Positions 1 to 7,907 are shown, counted from the stretch's first letter. The stretch is 20,600 nucleotides of DNA from an uncultured Bacteroidota bacterium (GCA_903913355.1 CAIWKU010000198.1:1-20600), one strand, 5' to 3'. The notes: generated from the letters alone by a model not told the origin. Program-made: numbers and translations.

Positions 1-1
1 A

Positions 2-106
2 TTTTCAAAAACAGATAGGCATCCCATCGCTCCAGCCATTGTAGGCATTCTTGAAAAAACGAAATTGACAGAAGATAACCTGACATATTTTGTAAAGATA
101 AATTAA
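2..106 (+). CDS. C-terminal end of an unidentified protein (partial)
   Basis: An open frame enters from the left window edge and ends at a TAA at 104-106. It encodes 34 residues ending ...TYFVKIN. The stretch reads like ordinary protein (RHPIAPAIVGILEKTK, then an acidic turn and a hydrophobic end), but it is too short for me to name a family. No stop interrupts the frame, whereas frame 1 has an early stop. The following 139 bases up to the next gene hold no recognisable gene. The coding call is moderate and the function is unknown. Confidence 0.5.
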   Translation, partial: FSKTDRHPIAPAIVGILEKTKLTEDNLTYFVKIN

Positions 107-245
107 TAGGTCAATAGTTTAGATGGAAGATAGGATGGCTGAGGAGCTGAAAGGAGGATAGGTTGCTTGTCGGAGTGATGAATTACGGGCAAAGGGTTAA
201 CATTTTTTTGATATTTGTTTTTGCATTTTTTTGTATTTTAGGTGT

Positions 246-830
246 ATGGGAAAATCATGGCTGATTTTACTACTGCTTTTTATAGGATTTGAGGGGTTTT
301 CTCAGGTACCCACTACTATACTTGGAAATATACCTGTGCCGGGCTTTCAACAACAGAAAGCCAATTCCCATACTATTCTAAATAAGATTCCTCAAGATGT
401 TTTTTCTGGGGTCAATCCTGCGCAAATAGAAGAAATCACCAACTTATCGAGCAAATTCAGTATTCCTGTAAATGATACCAGCTCTTTCCGTAAACTACAG
501 GGATATTTACAAAAAAATAAGAATCAACCCACCCAGGATGGCATGCCCAACGGGTTTATCGGTAACCTGCCCACTCTAACCTTCAAAGGCAATAATGGGA
601 TGGGATCAGATATTTACGAATCGGGGATTGATCATATGTCCGTTTTAGTGCCCGATGGTGGATACATTTCCAAGATGCCAATTGAGGGGTTTCCGAAGAT
701 ACAGGACCAGAAATCTAAAATAGTTGAGCCTCCGATTGATTCAGAATCACCGGCTATTCAATCACCACTATATATCAACCCCAAATACTATCGCAAGCCG
801 GTAAAGCCATTGCTGATACCTAATAATTAA
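246..830 (+). CDS. Secreted hypothetical protein with four I-P-x-x-x-F repeats
   Basis: Encodes 194 residues from the ATG at 246. A TTG five codons upstream (231) is in frame, but the ATG gives a clean signal peptide: MGK, a hydrophobic LILLLLF core, and GFSQ just before the likely cleavage site at about residue 20. The mature part has no family I recognise. It carries four spaced copies of a short motif, [IMV]-x-x-[IML]-P-x-x-x-F: ILGNIPVPGF, ILNKIPQDVF, FIGNLPTLTF and YISKMPIEGF. The rest is rich in Asn, Pro, Gln and Ser and looks loosely structured, ending in a basic Pro-rich tail (RKPVKPLLIPNN). There are no cysteines after the signal peptide. I infer an exported, probably periplasmic or surface protein; the role is unknown. 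It stands alone on this strand and converges with the methyltransferase gene ending at 884. Confidence 0.75.
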   Translation: MGKSWLILLLLFIGFEGFSQVPTTILGNIPVPGFQQQKANSHTILNKIPQDVFSGVNPAQIEEITNLSSKFSIPVNDTSSFRKLQGYLQKNKNQPTQDGMPNGFIGNLPTLTFKGNNGMGSDIYESGIDHMSVLVPDGGYISKMPIEGFPKIQDQKSKIVEPPIDSESPAIQSPLYINPKYYRKPVKPLLIPNN

Positions 831-883
831 TATAATTTCTTCCTTGTTTTTTAGAGAAAAAATATGCGAAAGAACCCCATTTG

Positions 884-1633
884 CTAATACTTATTTTTTT
901 TCGCAACGATAATCATCCTGGGAGATTTTTTCAGATCATATCTGCCCAACTGATAATCTCCAAACACTTGCTGTACCTGCATCCCCTGGTAAGATAGCAT
1001 TTCTGTAAAATCTCCAAGTGTAAACTTGGCTACTCTTTCTGTGTATAAATGTCTAAGGGTTTTATTTTGATCATCTGTAATCTGTATCTGCTTAAAAAAA
1101 TGGTCCTCATTCTGCCATTTGGTAATATGAAAACTAACCCCTTCAATAGTAGTGGTCATTAATTTTTCTGTTGTATCCTCAAAAAAATGAACATTGAGGT
1201 AATCGATCACAAAAATGCCACCGGGTTGTAAACTTTGTGCAATCGTTCGGATCGCATTATCATGCTCTCTTCTTGTTTTGAAATACCCAAAACTGGTAAA
1301 GAAATTAAACGCAAATTCATAATAGTTTATCCAGAATGGTAACCGCATATCATGCTGGTAAAAATGAAGATTAGGTCCCTCATCGAGCTTAGCCAACTCG
1401 ATAGAAGCCAGAGAAAGATCAATACCAGTAACATCAAAACCCATATCGGCAAGTGCCTTACTATGACGTCCTTTTCCGCAAGCCACATCCAGCATCGTAC
1501 TTCCGGGTTCGGGTTTCAGGTAGCCAATCAGGGTATGAATAAACTGAAGGGCTTCTTCCTCATCTCTGTGCTGGTACAACAGGTGATAGTAATGTGAATT
1601 GAACCAGTCTTTATACCACGCTTTATCCCCCAT
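884..1633 (-). CDS. Class I SAM-dependent methyltransferase
   Basis: Encodes 249 residues. The SAM-binding glycine-rich motif I is clear at about residues 47-58 (MLDVACGKGRHS), followed by the acidic residue ending strand 2 (VTGIDLS, about 68-74). The post-motif LQPGGIFVIDYLN near residue 155 is also typical of the Methyltransf_25/11 fold. The substrate cannot be read from the sequence. The frame stays open upstream to 1825, but that extension would run into glmM on the other strand. The ATG at 1633 gives the usual start of such proteins (MGDKAWYKDWFNSHYY) and lies 17 bases downstream of a good -7 box on this strand. It is divergently transcribed from glmM; no functional link is proven. Confidence 0.85.
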   Translation of the reverse strand: MGDKAWYKDWFNSHYYHLLYQHRDEEEALQFIHTLIGYLKPEPGSTMLDVACGKGRHSKALADMGFDVTGIDLSLASIELAKLDEGPNLHFYQHDMRLPFWINYYEFAFNFFTSFGYFKTRREHDNAIRTIAQSLQPGGIFVIDYLNVHFFEDTTEKLMTTTIEGVSFHITKWQNEDHFFKQIQITDDQNKTLRHLYTERVAKFTLGDFTEMLSYQGMQVQQVFGDYQLGRYDLKKSPRMIIVAKKNKY

Positions 1634-1650
1634 AATATTCTTTGATGCTG

Positions 1651-1658
1651 CAAAATTA
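1651..1658 (-). promoter_or_regulatory. Bacteroidota -7 box for the methyltransferase gene
   Basis: Read on the minus strand this is TAATTTTG, a full match to TAnnTTTG. It ends 17 bases before the ATG at 1633, predicting a leader of roughly a dozen bases. TTTG sequences lie further upstream (plus-strand CAAA at 1670-1677), but their spacing is shorter than the usual 19-21, so the -33 element is uncertain. Confidence 0.5.
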
Positions 1659-1687
1659 AGGGCACAAGCCAAACAAAAAATTTCTAT

Positions 1688-1695
1688 TATGTTTG
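1688..1695 (+). promoter_or_regulatory. Bacteroidota -7 box for glmM
   Basis: TATGTTTG matches TAnnTTTG exactly. An in-frame ATG at 1689 lies inside this box, which argues that translation starts at the later ATG at 1719. The box is only 29 bases from the opposing -7 box at 1651-1658, so the two divergent promoters must share upstream DNA. No clear TTTG is seen at the -33 position. Confidence 0.5.
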
Positions 1696-1718
1696 CAGGT
1701 ATCATAAAACCCAGTTTC

Positions 1719-3104
1719 ATGGCATTGATTAAGAGCATTTCAGGTATTCGGGGCACTATTGGCGGCCAACCCGGAAATACACTGAGTCCTTTGGATGTGG
1801 TTCGCTTTTCTGCTGCTTTTGGCACATGGCTAACCCATCAATCGGATAATAGAAAAATAGTGATCGGCAGGGATGGAAGAATTAGTGGGGAAATGGTACA
1901 AGGACTGGTTGTTAATACGTTAATAGCACTGGGACTGGATGTGATTGATCTTGGCTTAAGCACCACCCCTACGGTGGAAATGTCGGTAGTTTTTGAAAAG
2001 GCTGCGGGAGGTATTATTTTAACTGCCAGTCATAACCCCAGAGAATGGAATGCACTTAAATTATTGAACGGGAAAGGTGAATTCATCAGTGGAGAGGAAG
2101 GCTTGAAAGTACTGGATATTGCCGCCCGCGAAGATTTCAATTTTGTTTCGGTAGATCAATTAGGTAGCCATACCATCAATGACCTGGCTCTTCAACAACA
2201 TATTGATGCAGTGATTGCTTATCCGCTGGTGGATATTACGGCTATTAAAAAAGCCAAATTTTCCATTGTGCTGGATGCCATTAACAGTACCGGTGCAATT
2301 GCTGTGCCGGCCTTGTTAAAGGCATTGGGTGTTGCTCCGAAAGATATTACTGTACTTAACGGGGAAGTAAACGGCAAATTTGCCCATAACCCCGAACCGC
2401 TTCCTGAAAACCTGAGAGAACTCTGTACTGAAGTAAATAAACAGAAAGCGGATTTGGGTATTGCGGTAGATCCCGATGTGGATCGTCTTTGTTTTGTTTG
2501 TGAAGATGGCAGCCTGTTTGGAGAAGAATATACCCTGGTGGCAGTAGCGGATTATATACTCAGTCAACGCAAAGGCAATACGGTAAGTAATATGTCATCC
2601 ACCCGTGCCTTACATGATATTACTGTAAAACATGGAGGAGTCTATACCGCCAGTGCCGTAGGAGAAGTGAATGTAGTTACCAAAATGAAAGAAGTACATG
2701 CAGTAATTGGCGGAGAAGGTAATGGAGGAATTATTGTACCGGATTTGCATTATGGACGTGATGCATTGATTGGTATTGCTTTATTTCTCACCCATCTTGC
2801 CAAAGAGAAAAAATCAGCCCGGCAGTTAAGAAATACTTATCCTGACTATTTTATGAGTAAGAACAAAATTGAATTAAGCAGCGGATTTGATATTAAAAAG
2901 ATATTTGACCATATTAAAAAGAAATATAAAAAGAATAAGATTCACACAGAAGACGGATTAAAAATTGAGTTTGAAAATGATTGGGTTCATTTACGCACCA
3001 GCAATACGGAGCCCATTATCCGGATTTATGCTGAAAGTAATTTCGAAACCACCGCTGCTAATATTGCCAAAAGGTTGATGCAGGATATTAATGAAGCGAA
3101 ATAA
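1719..3104 (+). CDS. glmM: Phosphoglucosamine mutase GlmM
   Basis: Encodes 461 residues, the usual length for Bacteroidota GlmM. It interconverts glucosamine-6-phosphate and glucosamine-1-phosphate in the cytoplasm on the route to UDP-GlcNAc, for peptidoglycan and LPS. All alpha-D-phosphohexomutase signatures are present: catalytic phosphoserine S104 in TASHNP (102-107), the Mg-binding DPDVDR loop (251-256), the sugar-binding GGEGNGG (331-337) and the phosphate-binding RTSNTEP (426-432). The N-terminus MALIKSISGIRGTIGG is typical of the family. The longer frame from 1599, or the ATG at 1689, would add residues not expected of the family and would overlap the promoter. GEGNGG rather than GEES favours GlmM over phosphoglucomutase. 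The gene is followed after four bases by a large inverted repeat. Confidence 0.93.
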   Translation: MALIKSISGIRGTIGGQPGNTLSPLDVVRFSAAFGTWLTHQSDNRKIVIGRDGRISGEMVQGLVVNTLIALGLDVIDLGLSTTPTVEMSVVFEKAAGGIILTASHNPREWNALKLLNGKGEFISGEEGLKVLDIAAREDFNFVSVDQLGSHTINDLALQQHIDAVIAYPLVDITAIKKAKFSIVLDAINSTGAIAVPALLKALGVAPKDITVLNGEVNGKFAHNPEPLPENLRELCTEVNKQKADLGIAVDPDVDRLCFVCEDGSLFGEEYTLVAVADYILSQRKGNTVSNMSSTRALHDITVKHGGVYTASAVGEVNVVTKMKEVHAVIGGEGNGGIIVPDLHYGRDALIGIALFLTHLAKEKKSARQLRNTYPDYFMSKNKIELSSGFDIKKIFDHIKKKYKKNKIHTEDGLKIEFENDWVHLRTSNTEPIIRIYAESNFETTAANIAKRLMQDINEAK

Positions 3105-3108
3105 ATAG

Positions 3109-3183
3109 GTTACAGGTTGCGTGTTGCGGGTTACAGGAAAAAGCAGAAAGGGAACCCGAAGCACGCAACACGCAACCTGTAAC
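3109..3183. repeat. Inverted repeat built from heptamers (GTTRCRK)
   Basis: Two perfect 20-base arms, 3109-3128 and 3164-3183 (GTTACAGGTTGCGTGTTGCG and its reverse complement), enclose 35 bases. Inside them CGGGTT (3127-3132) and AACCCG (3153-3158) are again complementary. Both arms have an exact 7-base period: four GTTRCRK copies at 3109-3136 on the plus strand, and five GTT/GCT-headed copies read on the minus strand from 3183 back to 3149. The element fills the gap between glmM and the cysteine desulfurase gene. It could fold into a long RNA hairpin and end or attenuate glmM transcription, but only a modest T run (3194-3198) follows. Confidence 0.85.
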
Positions 3184-3211
3184 GCGTACCCCCTTTTTAG
3201 ATTTTATTTTC

Positions 3212-3219
3212 TAATTTTG
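3212..3219 (+). promoter_or_regulatory. -7 box very close to the desulfurase start
   Basis: TAATTTTG matches TAnnTTTG. Only six bases separate it from the ATG at 3226, so a transcript from this site would have almost no 5' leader. No TTTG is visible at the expected -33 position. Confidence 0.45.
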
Positions 3220-3225
3220 TTCCGA

Positions 3226-4353
3226 ATGGAAAGAATATATTTTGATAATGCTGCAACAACTTCCTTGGATCCAGAGGTTTTGGATGCGATGATGCCTTAT
3301 CTGACAACTCATTTTGGCAACCCTTCCTCTATCTATAGTTATGGCCGGGAATCCAGGATGGCCATTGAGAATGCCCGGAAAAGCGTAGCAAAAATACTGA
3401 ACGCACATCCTGCAGAAATATTTTTTACCAGCGGGGGAACAGAGAGTAGTAATACCGCCATTACAGCCGCTGTCCGAGATCTGGGTTGCAAACACATTAT
3501 CAGTTCCGTAATTGAACACCATGCTACCACACACACGGTTGAACATCTTTTTCATTCTGGTGAAGCAGCCGTTAGTTATGTCAAACTGTTACCCAATGGT
3601 CATATTGATCTTGAGGACCTTGAAAAATTGCTGGCTGGCAGCGAAGAAAAATGTTTGGTTACTTTAATGCATGCCAATAATGAAATTGGCAATATCCTTG
3701 ATATTCATGCTGTTGGTGAATTATGTAAATTATACAATGCTATTTTTCATAGTGATACGGTTCAAACAGTTGGGCATTTTCCATTTGATCTGAGGAACAC
3801 GCCTGTTCATTTTATTACCGGTGCGGGGCACAAATTTCATGGACCAAAGGGTGTGGGTATGTTGTACATCAATGAAAATGTTAAAATAAAACCCTTTGTA
3901 CACGGCGGAAGTCAGGAGAGAAATATGCGTGCAGGCACAGAGAACTTGTACGGCATTATTGGTTTTGCCAAAGCTTTGCAAATGGCTACTGAAAATTATG
4001 AGAAAGACAGTGCCTATATCAAGGGTCTGAAGCTTTACATGATTGAAAAGCTAAAAAAGAATATTAAGGGGGTAGCTTTTAATGGAGATTCTCTCGGGAA
4101 TAGCCTTTACGCGGTACTAAGTGCCAGTTTCCCTAAAACGGAAAAAAGCGAAATGATCCTCTTTAATCTCGATATCAATCATATTTGTGCCAGTGGAGGA
4201 AGTGCCTGCACCAGTGGTGCCGATCAGGGTTCGCATGTTATCAGGGCCATAAATAATAACCCTAACCAGGTTACTGTCCGGTTTTCTTTCAGCAAACACA
4301 ATAACCGGGAAGAAATAGATACTGTTGTAGATAAACTAAAAGAGCTCATTTAG
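3226..4353 (+). CDS. Cysteine desulfurase (NifS/IscS family, class V PLP)
   Basis: Encodes 375 residues. The enzyme takes sulfur from L-cysteine as a persulfide for Fe-S clusters and tRNA thiolation, releasing alanine. The N-terminal YFDNAATT is the family hallmark. H99 (EHHA) stacks on the cofactor, K203 in GAGHKFHGPKG is the PLP lysine, and C328 in ASGGSACTSG is the catalytic cysteine in a short active-site loop of the NifS/IscS kind rather than SufS. RAGTEN (235-240) is also conserved. The frame runs back to 3121 through the inverted repeat, but MERIYFDNAATT at 3226 is the family's standard start. It stands alone, with no iscU or suf genes beside it. MtaB, encoded at 11315, needs sulfur, but any link is inference. 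Confidence 0.92.
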   Translation: MERIYFDNAATTSLDPEVLDAMMPYLTTHFGNPSSIYSYGRESRMAIENARKSVAKILNAHPAEIFFTSGGTESSNTAITAAVRDLGCKHIISSVIEHHATTHTVEHLFHSGEAAVSYVKLLPNGHIDLEDLEKLLAGSEEKCLVTLMHANNEIGNILDIHAVGELCKLYNAIFHSDTVQTVGHFPFDLRNTPVHFITGAGHKFHGPKGVGMLYINENVKIKPFVHGGSQERNMRAGTENLYGIIGFAKALQMATENYEKDSAYIKGLKLYMIEKLKKNIKGVAFNGDSLGNSLYAVLSASFPKTEKSEMILFNLDINHICASGGSACTSGADQGSHVIRAINNNPNQVTVRFSFSKHNNREEIDTVVDKLKELI

Positions 4354-4442
4354 CAGCTAAGTATCCATAACAATTAAAATAATTCTTCCCTTTTTTCGTT
4401 ATAGCTGAAGATTGGCACTTAATATGCCTTCTTCTGTACGCT

Positions 4443-4931
4443 ATGACACGCAATTATATCCTCCTTTCCCTTTTAATTCTATTCTCCCTGGCTGCCAATG
4501 CCCAGAGATCAGATCTTTCCGGAGAAAAAAATGCACAGTCATTATATCTCGAAGGTGGCGGGCCTGGTTTGGTTACCATCAACTATGAACAAAGATTCAA
4601 AGGCCAGACAGGTTTTGGTTTCCGCGCGGGGATGGGTGGTTATGGTGCAGGTAAATCAGGCGTATTTACAGTTCCAGTTGGCATTAACTATATCACCGGT
4701 TCAGAAAGTCAATTTGCTGAAATTGGTGCCGGAATTTGTCCCGTTTCCATTTCAGCCCATAATAAATATTTCGACAATACCTCTTCTACGATTGTTGCCT
4801 ATTTCAATTTTGGATACCGGTATCAACCCATCAAAAAAGGCTGGAGTTATCGCGTCTTTTTGTCTCCTTTGCTTACTTCAGAAGGGTTGATCCCATTCTA
4901 TGGTGGGGCATCAATTGGAATTAAGTTTTAG
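4443..4931 (+). CDS. Small outer-membrane beta-barrel-like protein
   Basis: Encodes 162 residues with a clear signal peptide (MTRNYILLSLLILFSLAANAQ, cleavage after about residue 20-21). The mature part is a run of short alternating segments rich in Gly, Tyr and Phe (GFGFRAGMGGYG, FNFGYRYQP, FYGGASIGIKF) and ends in Phe, as outer-membrane barrels of Bacteroidota do. At about 140 mature residues it would form only a small barrel of about eight strands. No specific family or ligand is recognised. The reading frame is chosen over an overlapping 130-residue frame because of the signal peptide and barrel pattern. The gene ends 17 bases before the convergent AAA+ gene. Confidence 0.8.
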   Translation: MTRNYILLSLLILFSLAANAQRSDLSGEKNAQSLYLEGGGPGLVTINYEQRFKGQTGFGFRAGMGGYGAGKSGVFTVPVGINYITGSESQFAEIGAGICPVSISAHNKYFDNTSSTIVAYFNFGYRYQPIKKGWSYRVFLSPLLTSEGLIPFYGGASIGIKF

Positions 4932-4948
4932 CAGCCCATTCCCTGTTT

Positions 4949-6496
4949 TTATTGATAATCTTCTTCATTGAATTCGTCATCCTCAGCACCCAGATTAAGG
5001 GAGCCAAGGTTCATCATACTACCCATCAGGTCCTTGAATTCTATTTTACCATCCAGGCTTTTTTTGCTGATTACAGAATAAGAAGATAAACCATGTAATA
5101 CAAATTCCATGAGCAATGCATTTTCTTTTGCATTGGCCTGAGGGAAATATTTTTTTACAAACCCATATAAACCATCCACCTGGTAGAGCGCAGCAATCTT
5201 ATCTGCATCTTTCATATCCAGTAATAGATCCAGGTGATTCCCTGCATCAAACCAACGGGTAATGGCTTTGTAGGGGTTTTCTACTTCCTTTTCATCTGTC
5301 GATTTTTTCCCGGTTACTCTTTTCTTTTTAACCTGTTCTGGATTGGGAAAATATTGAATAAACTGGGTACGGATCGATTTGTCGAGCAGGTTCAATGCCA
5401 CCTGGTAAGGCCCCTCCTGTTCTCCTTCATATACCAATTCTATTTTACCGGTTATAGAGGGGATAATACCTGATAAATCGCTGATCCAGACCTGTGTCTG
5501 TGATTCATTATGAATAATCGCCCTTCTTTCCGCACTGCTTACCGCATTTTCGAATGCAGCTATGGTTAACCTGGCACTAACACCGCTTTTTTTGTCAACA
5601 TACTCATTGGTTCGCGCTTCAAAAGCGACCTGCTCTACCAGTCTTTTTACCAGATCACTGACTACCACTCTTTCCTTTTGTGCTGGTAAAAGATCTGCTT
5701 CCTGATCTGTAATGGCCAGTGAGGTTTCGATATCCTTAGGGTAATGGGTGAGTATCTGGCTCTCGATACGATCTTTCAATGGGGTTACAATACTACCTCG
5801 GTTAGTATAATCTTCCGGATTAGCCGTAAACACAAATAAAATATCCAGTGGCATCCGAAGTTTAAAACCCCGTATCTGAATATCACCTTCCTGTAAAATA
5901 TTAAATAATGCCACCTGAATCCTTGCCTGTAAGTCTGGCAATTCATTGATCACAAATATGCCGCGGTTGCTTCTGGGTATAATGCCATAATGAATCACTT
6001 TTTCATCGGCAAAACTCAGTTTCAGGTTAGCCGCTTTAATCGGATCAATATCACCGATCAGATCGGCAACACTTACATCCGGAGTAGCCAGTTTCTCCCC
6101 ATATCTCTCTGACCTGTGCAACCATTGAATAGGCGTTTCATCACCATGTTCCGCAATCATATCTTTAGCGTATTTGCTAAGCGGATTCAGCGGATCATCA
6201 TTTACTTCCGTGCCGGCTACAACAGGAATGTATTCATCCAGCAAATCAACCATCTGCCTGGCCATACGGGTTTTGGCTTGCCCCCTCAATCCAAGAAATA
6301 AGATATTATGTCTGCTCAATAAAGCACGCTCCGTATCAGGTATTACTGTATCCTCATAGCCCAATATACCCGTGAATGGATTTTCTTTATTCCGAATCGA
6401 CAAAATCAGGTTATCCCGTATCTCTTCCTTTACAGATTTACTTCTATACTTACTCTTTTTTAACTGCCCTAATGTGGTAATTTTCTTACTATCCAT
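4949..6496 (-). CDS. MoxR/magnesium-chelatase-I-like AAA+ ATPase
   Basis: Encodes 515 residues. The AAA+ core lies at about 40-260: Walker A GLRGQAKT (69-76), where the usual last Gly is Ala; Walker B IFVINE (180-185), with Asn instead of Asp; sensor 1 FTANPEDY (223-230, N226); and a likely arginine finger in PLKDR (R243). The GIFVINELPDL and TANPEDYTNRG strings resemble the ChlI/BchI-like branch of AAA+ proteins, which work with VWA partners as metal-inserting or protein-remodelling machines. The C-terminal half has a lid domain, a Lys-rich linker near 365-380 and an acidic tail (GAEDDEFNEEDYQ). The VWA gene lies 137 bases upstream on the same strand, so the two probably work together. The substrate is unknown. 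The two substituted Walker residues may be family-typical rather than inactivating. Confidence 0.85.
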   Translation of the reverse strand: MDSKKITTLGQLKKSKYRSKSVKEEIRDNLILSIRNKENPFTGILGYEDTVIPDTERALLSRHNILFLGLRGQAKTRMARQMVDLLDEYIPVVAGTEVNDDPLNPLSKYAKDMIAEHGDETPIQWLHRSERYGEKLATPDVSVADLIGDIDPIKAANLKLSFADEKVIHYGIIPRSNRGIFVINELPDLQARIQVALFNILQEGDIQIRGFKLRMPLDILFVFTANPEDYTNRGSIVTPLKDRIESQILTHYPKDIETSLAITDQEADLLPAQKERVVVSDLVKRLVEQVAFEARTNEYVDKKSGVSARLTIAAFENAVSSAERRAIIHNESQTQVWISDLSGIIPSITGKIELVYEGEQEGPYQVALNLLDKSIRTQFIQYFPNPEQVKKKRVTGKKSTDEKEVENPYKAITRWFDAGNHLDLLLDMKDADKIAALYQVDGLYGFVKKYFPQANAKENALLMEFVLHGLSSYSVISKKSLDGKIEFKDLMGSMMNLGSLNLGAEDDEFNEEDYQ

Positions 6497-6606
6497 TTTA
6501 TCTGACTAACTGATGATTGATAAATATTGTGTTTCTACATTCCCTGTAATTGAAACGATACAGTATATTATTTTAAAAAGCGAACTAATACTTTACTACA
6601 TATAAC

Positions 6607-6634
6607 TAACAGCCAATAGCTAAAAGCCAACCCC
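6607..6634. repeat. Heptamer-periodic sequence between the VWA and AAA+ genes
   Basis: Four consecutive 7-base units fit YAANAGC or a degenerate form of it: TAACAGC, CAATAGC, TAAAAGC, then CAACCCC. The array touches the stop codon of the VWA gene (6634-6636). No inverted partner is seen within the gap. The rest of the 137-base gap (6497-6606) holds nothing I recognise. Confidence 0.6.
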
Positions 6635-7731
6635 TAATAAACCGTCTTCCTCTTCCCACTTTCAAAATCTTTAAATATAAATGCCCCGAGTTTATCTAAA
6701 GATGCAAAAAAAGCTTTCCCGTTATTCATCTCTGTAAACTCCTGTACAAATTTTTGCAAATAAGGATCGGATGCAATCATAAATGTAGTAATGGGTATCT
6801 TCAATTTTTTACATTGTGCAGCAAGATTGATACATCGATTTACTACTTTCCTGTCTAATCCAAAACTGTTCTTATAATATTTTTTACCGATTTTCAAACA
6901 GGTGGGTTTCCCATCAGTGATCATAAATATTTGCTTATTTGGATTCTTTCTTCTCCGTAATATATCCATGGCCAGTTCCAGTCCGGCTACCGTATTTGTA
7001 TGGTATGGCCCCACCTGCAAATAAGGCAGGTCTTTGATTTCAATGCTCCAGGCATCGTTTCCAAACACCACGATATCAATGGTATCTTTCGGATATTTTG
7101 TGGTGATGAGTTCGCTAAGCGCCATCGCTACTTTTTTAGCGGGCGTAATTCTATCTTCCCCATACAATATCATTGAATGAGAAATATCAATCATCAATAC
7201 AGTGGAAGTCTGCGTTTTGAAATCGCTTTCCCTAATCTGCAAATCCTCTTCCTGTAATGAAAATGCTTCTACCCCCCTGTTGATCTGGGCATTCCGGATG
7301 CTTTCTGTAAAATCAATCTGTTCCAACATATCACCAAACTGAAAGGGCCGGGTATCCGGATTGATCTCGTCACCCTGACCGGGTTTGAATGTCTGGTGAT
7401 TACCCTGTTTGGTCTTTTTTAGTTTCCCGAAAATTTCTTCCAGGCTTTTCTTACGAATCGTTTGTTCAGATTTTCCTGTTATTTTAAAGCTTCCGTCCTG
7501 CGGATTCTCCTGCATGTATCCATTCTGCTTCAGATCATCAATAAAATCACCCATGCCATACTCGTCATTTGTAAGCTGGTATTGTTTATCAAGTTCATTG
7601 AGCCATTGCAAAGCTTCGCCCGCATCACCATTGGTATAGGTTAGCAATTGCATGAAAAGGTCGAGCAATTGTTCAAACTTGCTTTTCCCATTTTCATTCG
7701 GGTCGAAATGGATAAACCGGTGTCCAATCAT
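6634..7731 (-). CDS. VWA-domain protein (partner of the AAA+ ATPase)
   Basis: Encodes 365 residues. The C-terminal half is a von Willebrand factor A domain (about 175-345) with an intact MIDAS metal site: D182-x-S184-x-S186 (DISHS), a Thr in YHTNT (245 or 247) and D273 in ITDGKPT. The N-terminal 170 residues are helical and charged, with a Lys-rich linker (about 93-120), and have no signal peptide or membrane segment, so the protein should be cytoplasmic. MIDAS-bearing VWA proteins paired with MoxR/ChlI-like ATPases act as adaptors for remodelling a target. The VWA gene is transcribed before the ATPase gene, which sits 137 bases downstream. No clear -7 box precedes the ATG at 7731. The target is unknown. 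Confidence 0.87.
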   Translation of the reverse strand: MIGHRFIHFDPNENGKSKFEQLLDLFMQLLTYTNGDAGEALQWLNELDKQYQLTNDEYGMGDFIDDLKQNGYMQENPQDGSFKITGKSEQTIRKKSLEEIFGKLKKTKQGNHQTFKPGQGDEINPDTRPFQFGDMLEQIDFTESIRNAQINRGVEAFSLQEEDLQIRESDFKTQTSTVLMIDISHSMILYGEDRITPAKKVAMALSELITTKYPKDTIDIVVFGNDAWSIEIKDLPYLQVGPYHTNTVAGLELAMDILRRRKNPNKQIFMITDGKPTCLKIGKKYYKNSFGLDRKVVNRCINLAAQCKKLKIPITTFMIASDPYLQKFVQEFTEMNNGKAFFASLDKLGAFIFKDFESGKRKTVY

Positions 7732-7831
7732 AACTGAAAACTACTAAAAAGTATATAAAGTAAATGTTATTGCTGTATATGAATAGCTACAAGTCAATAA
7801 CAATCTATTGCAGGGAATGTTGTCAAACTGT

Positions 7832-7865
7832 AAAAAGAACAGCCGGACAAATATCCGGCTGTTCT
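7832..7865 (-). terminator. Intrinsic terminator of the DUF2723 gene
   Basis: A perfect 12-bp stem (7836-7847 with 7854-7865, AGAACAGCCGGA) closes a 6-base loop. On the minus strand it is followed by a run of T (plus-strand A at 7832-7836). It begins about 43 bases after the stop codon at 7908. Without a T run on the other side it should act mainly leftward. Confidence 0.88.
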
Positions 7866-7907
7866 GAGAATGTATCGAATGGCACCTGATTCGGATGCTT
7901 TGAAAAA

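Noticed and set aside
1634..1825. 64-residue N-terminal extension of the methyltransferase frame
   Set aside because: It is antisense to glmM and its promoter, and the ATG at 1633 gives a normal family start.
4354..4407. Possible hairpin CAGCTA/TAGCTG with ATAAC/GTTAT after the desulfurase gene
   Set aside because: The two short stems are offset by a 7-base bulge and share a base; no T run follows on the correct side.
4498..4890. 130-residue overlapping frame within the small outer-membrane protein gene
   Set aside because: No signal peptide or recognisable motif; the other frame has both a signal peptide and a beta-barrel pattern.
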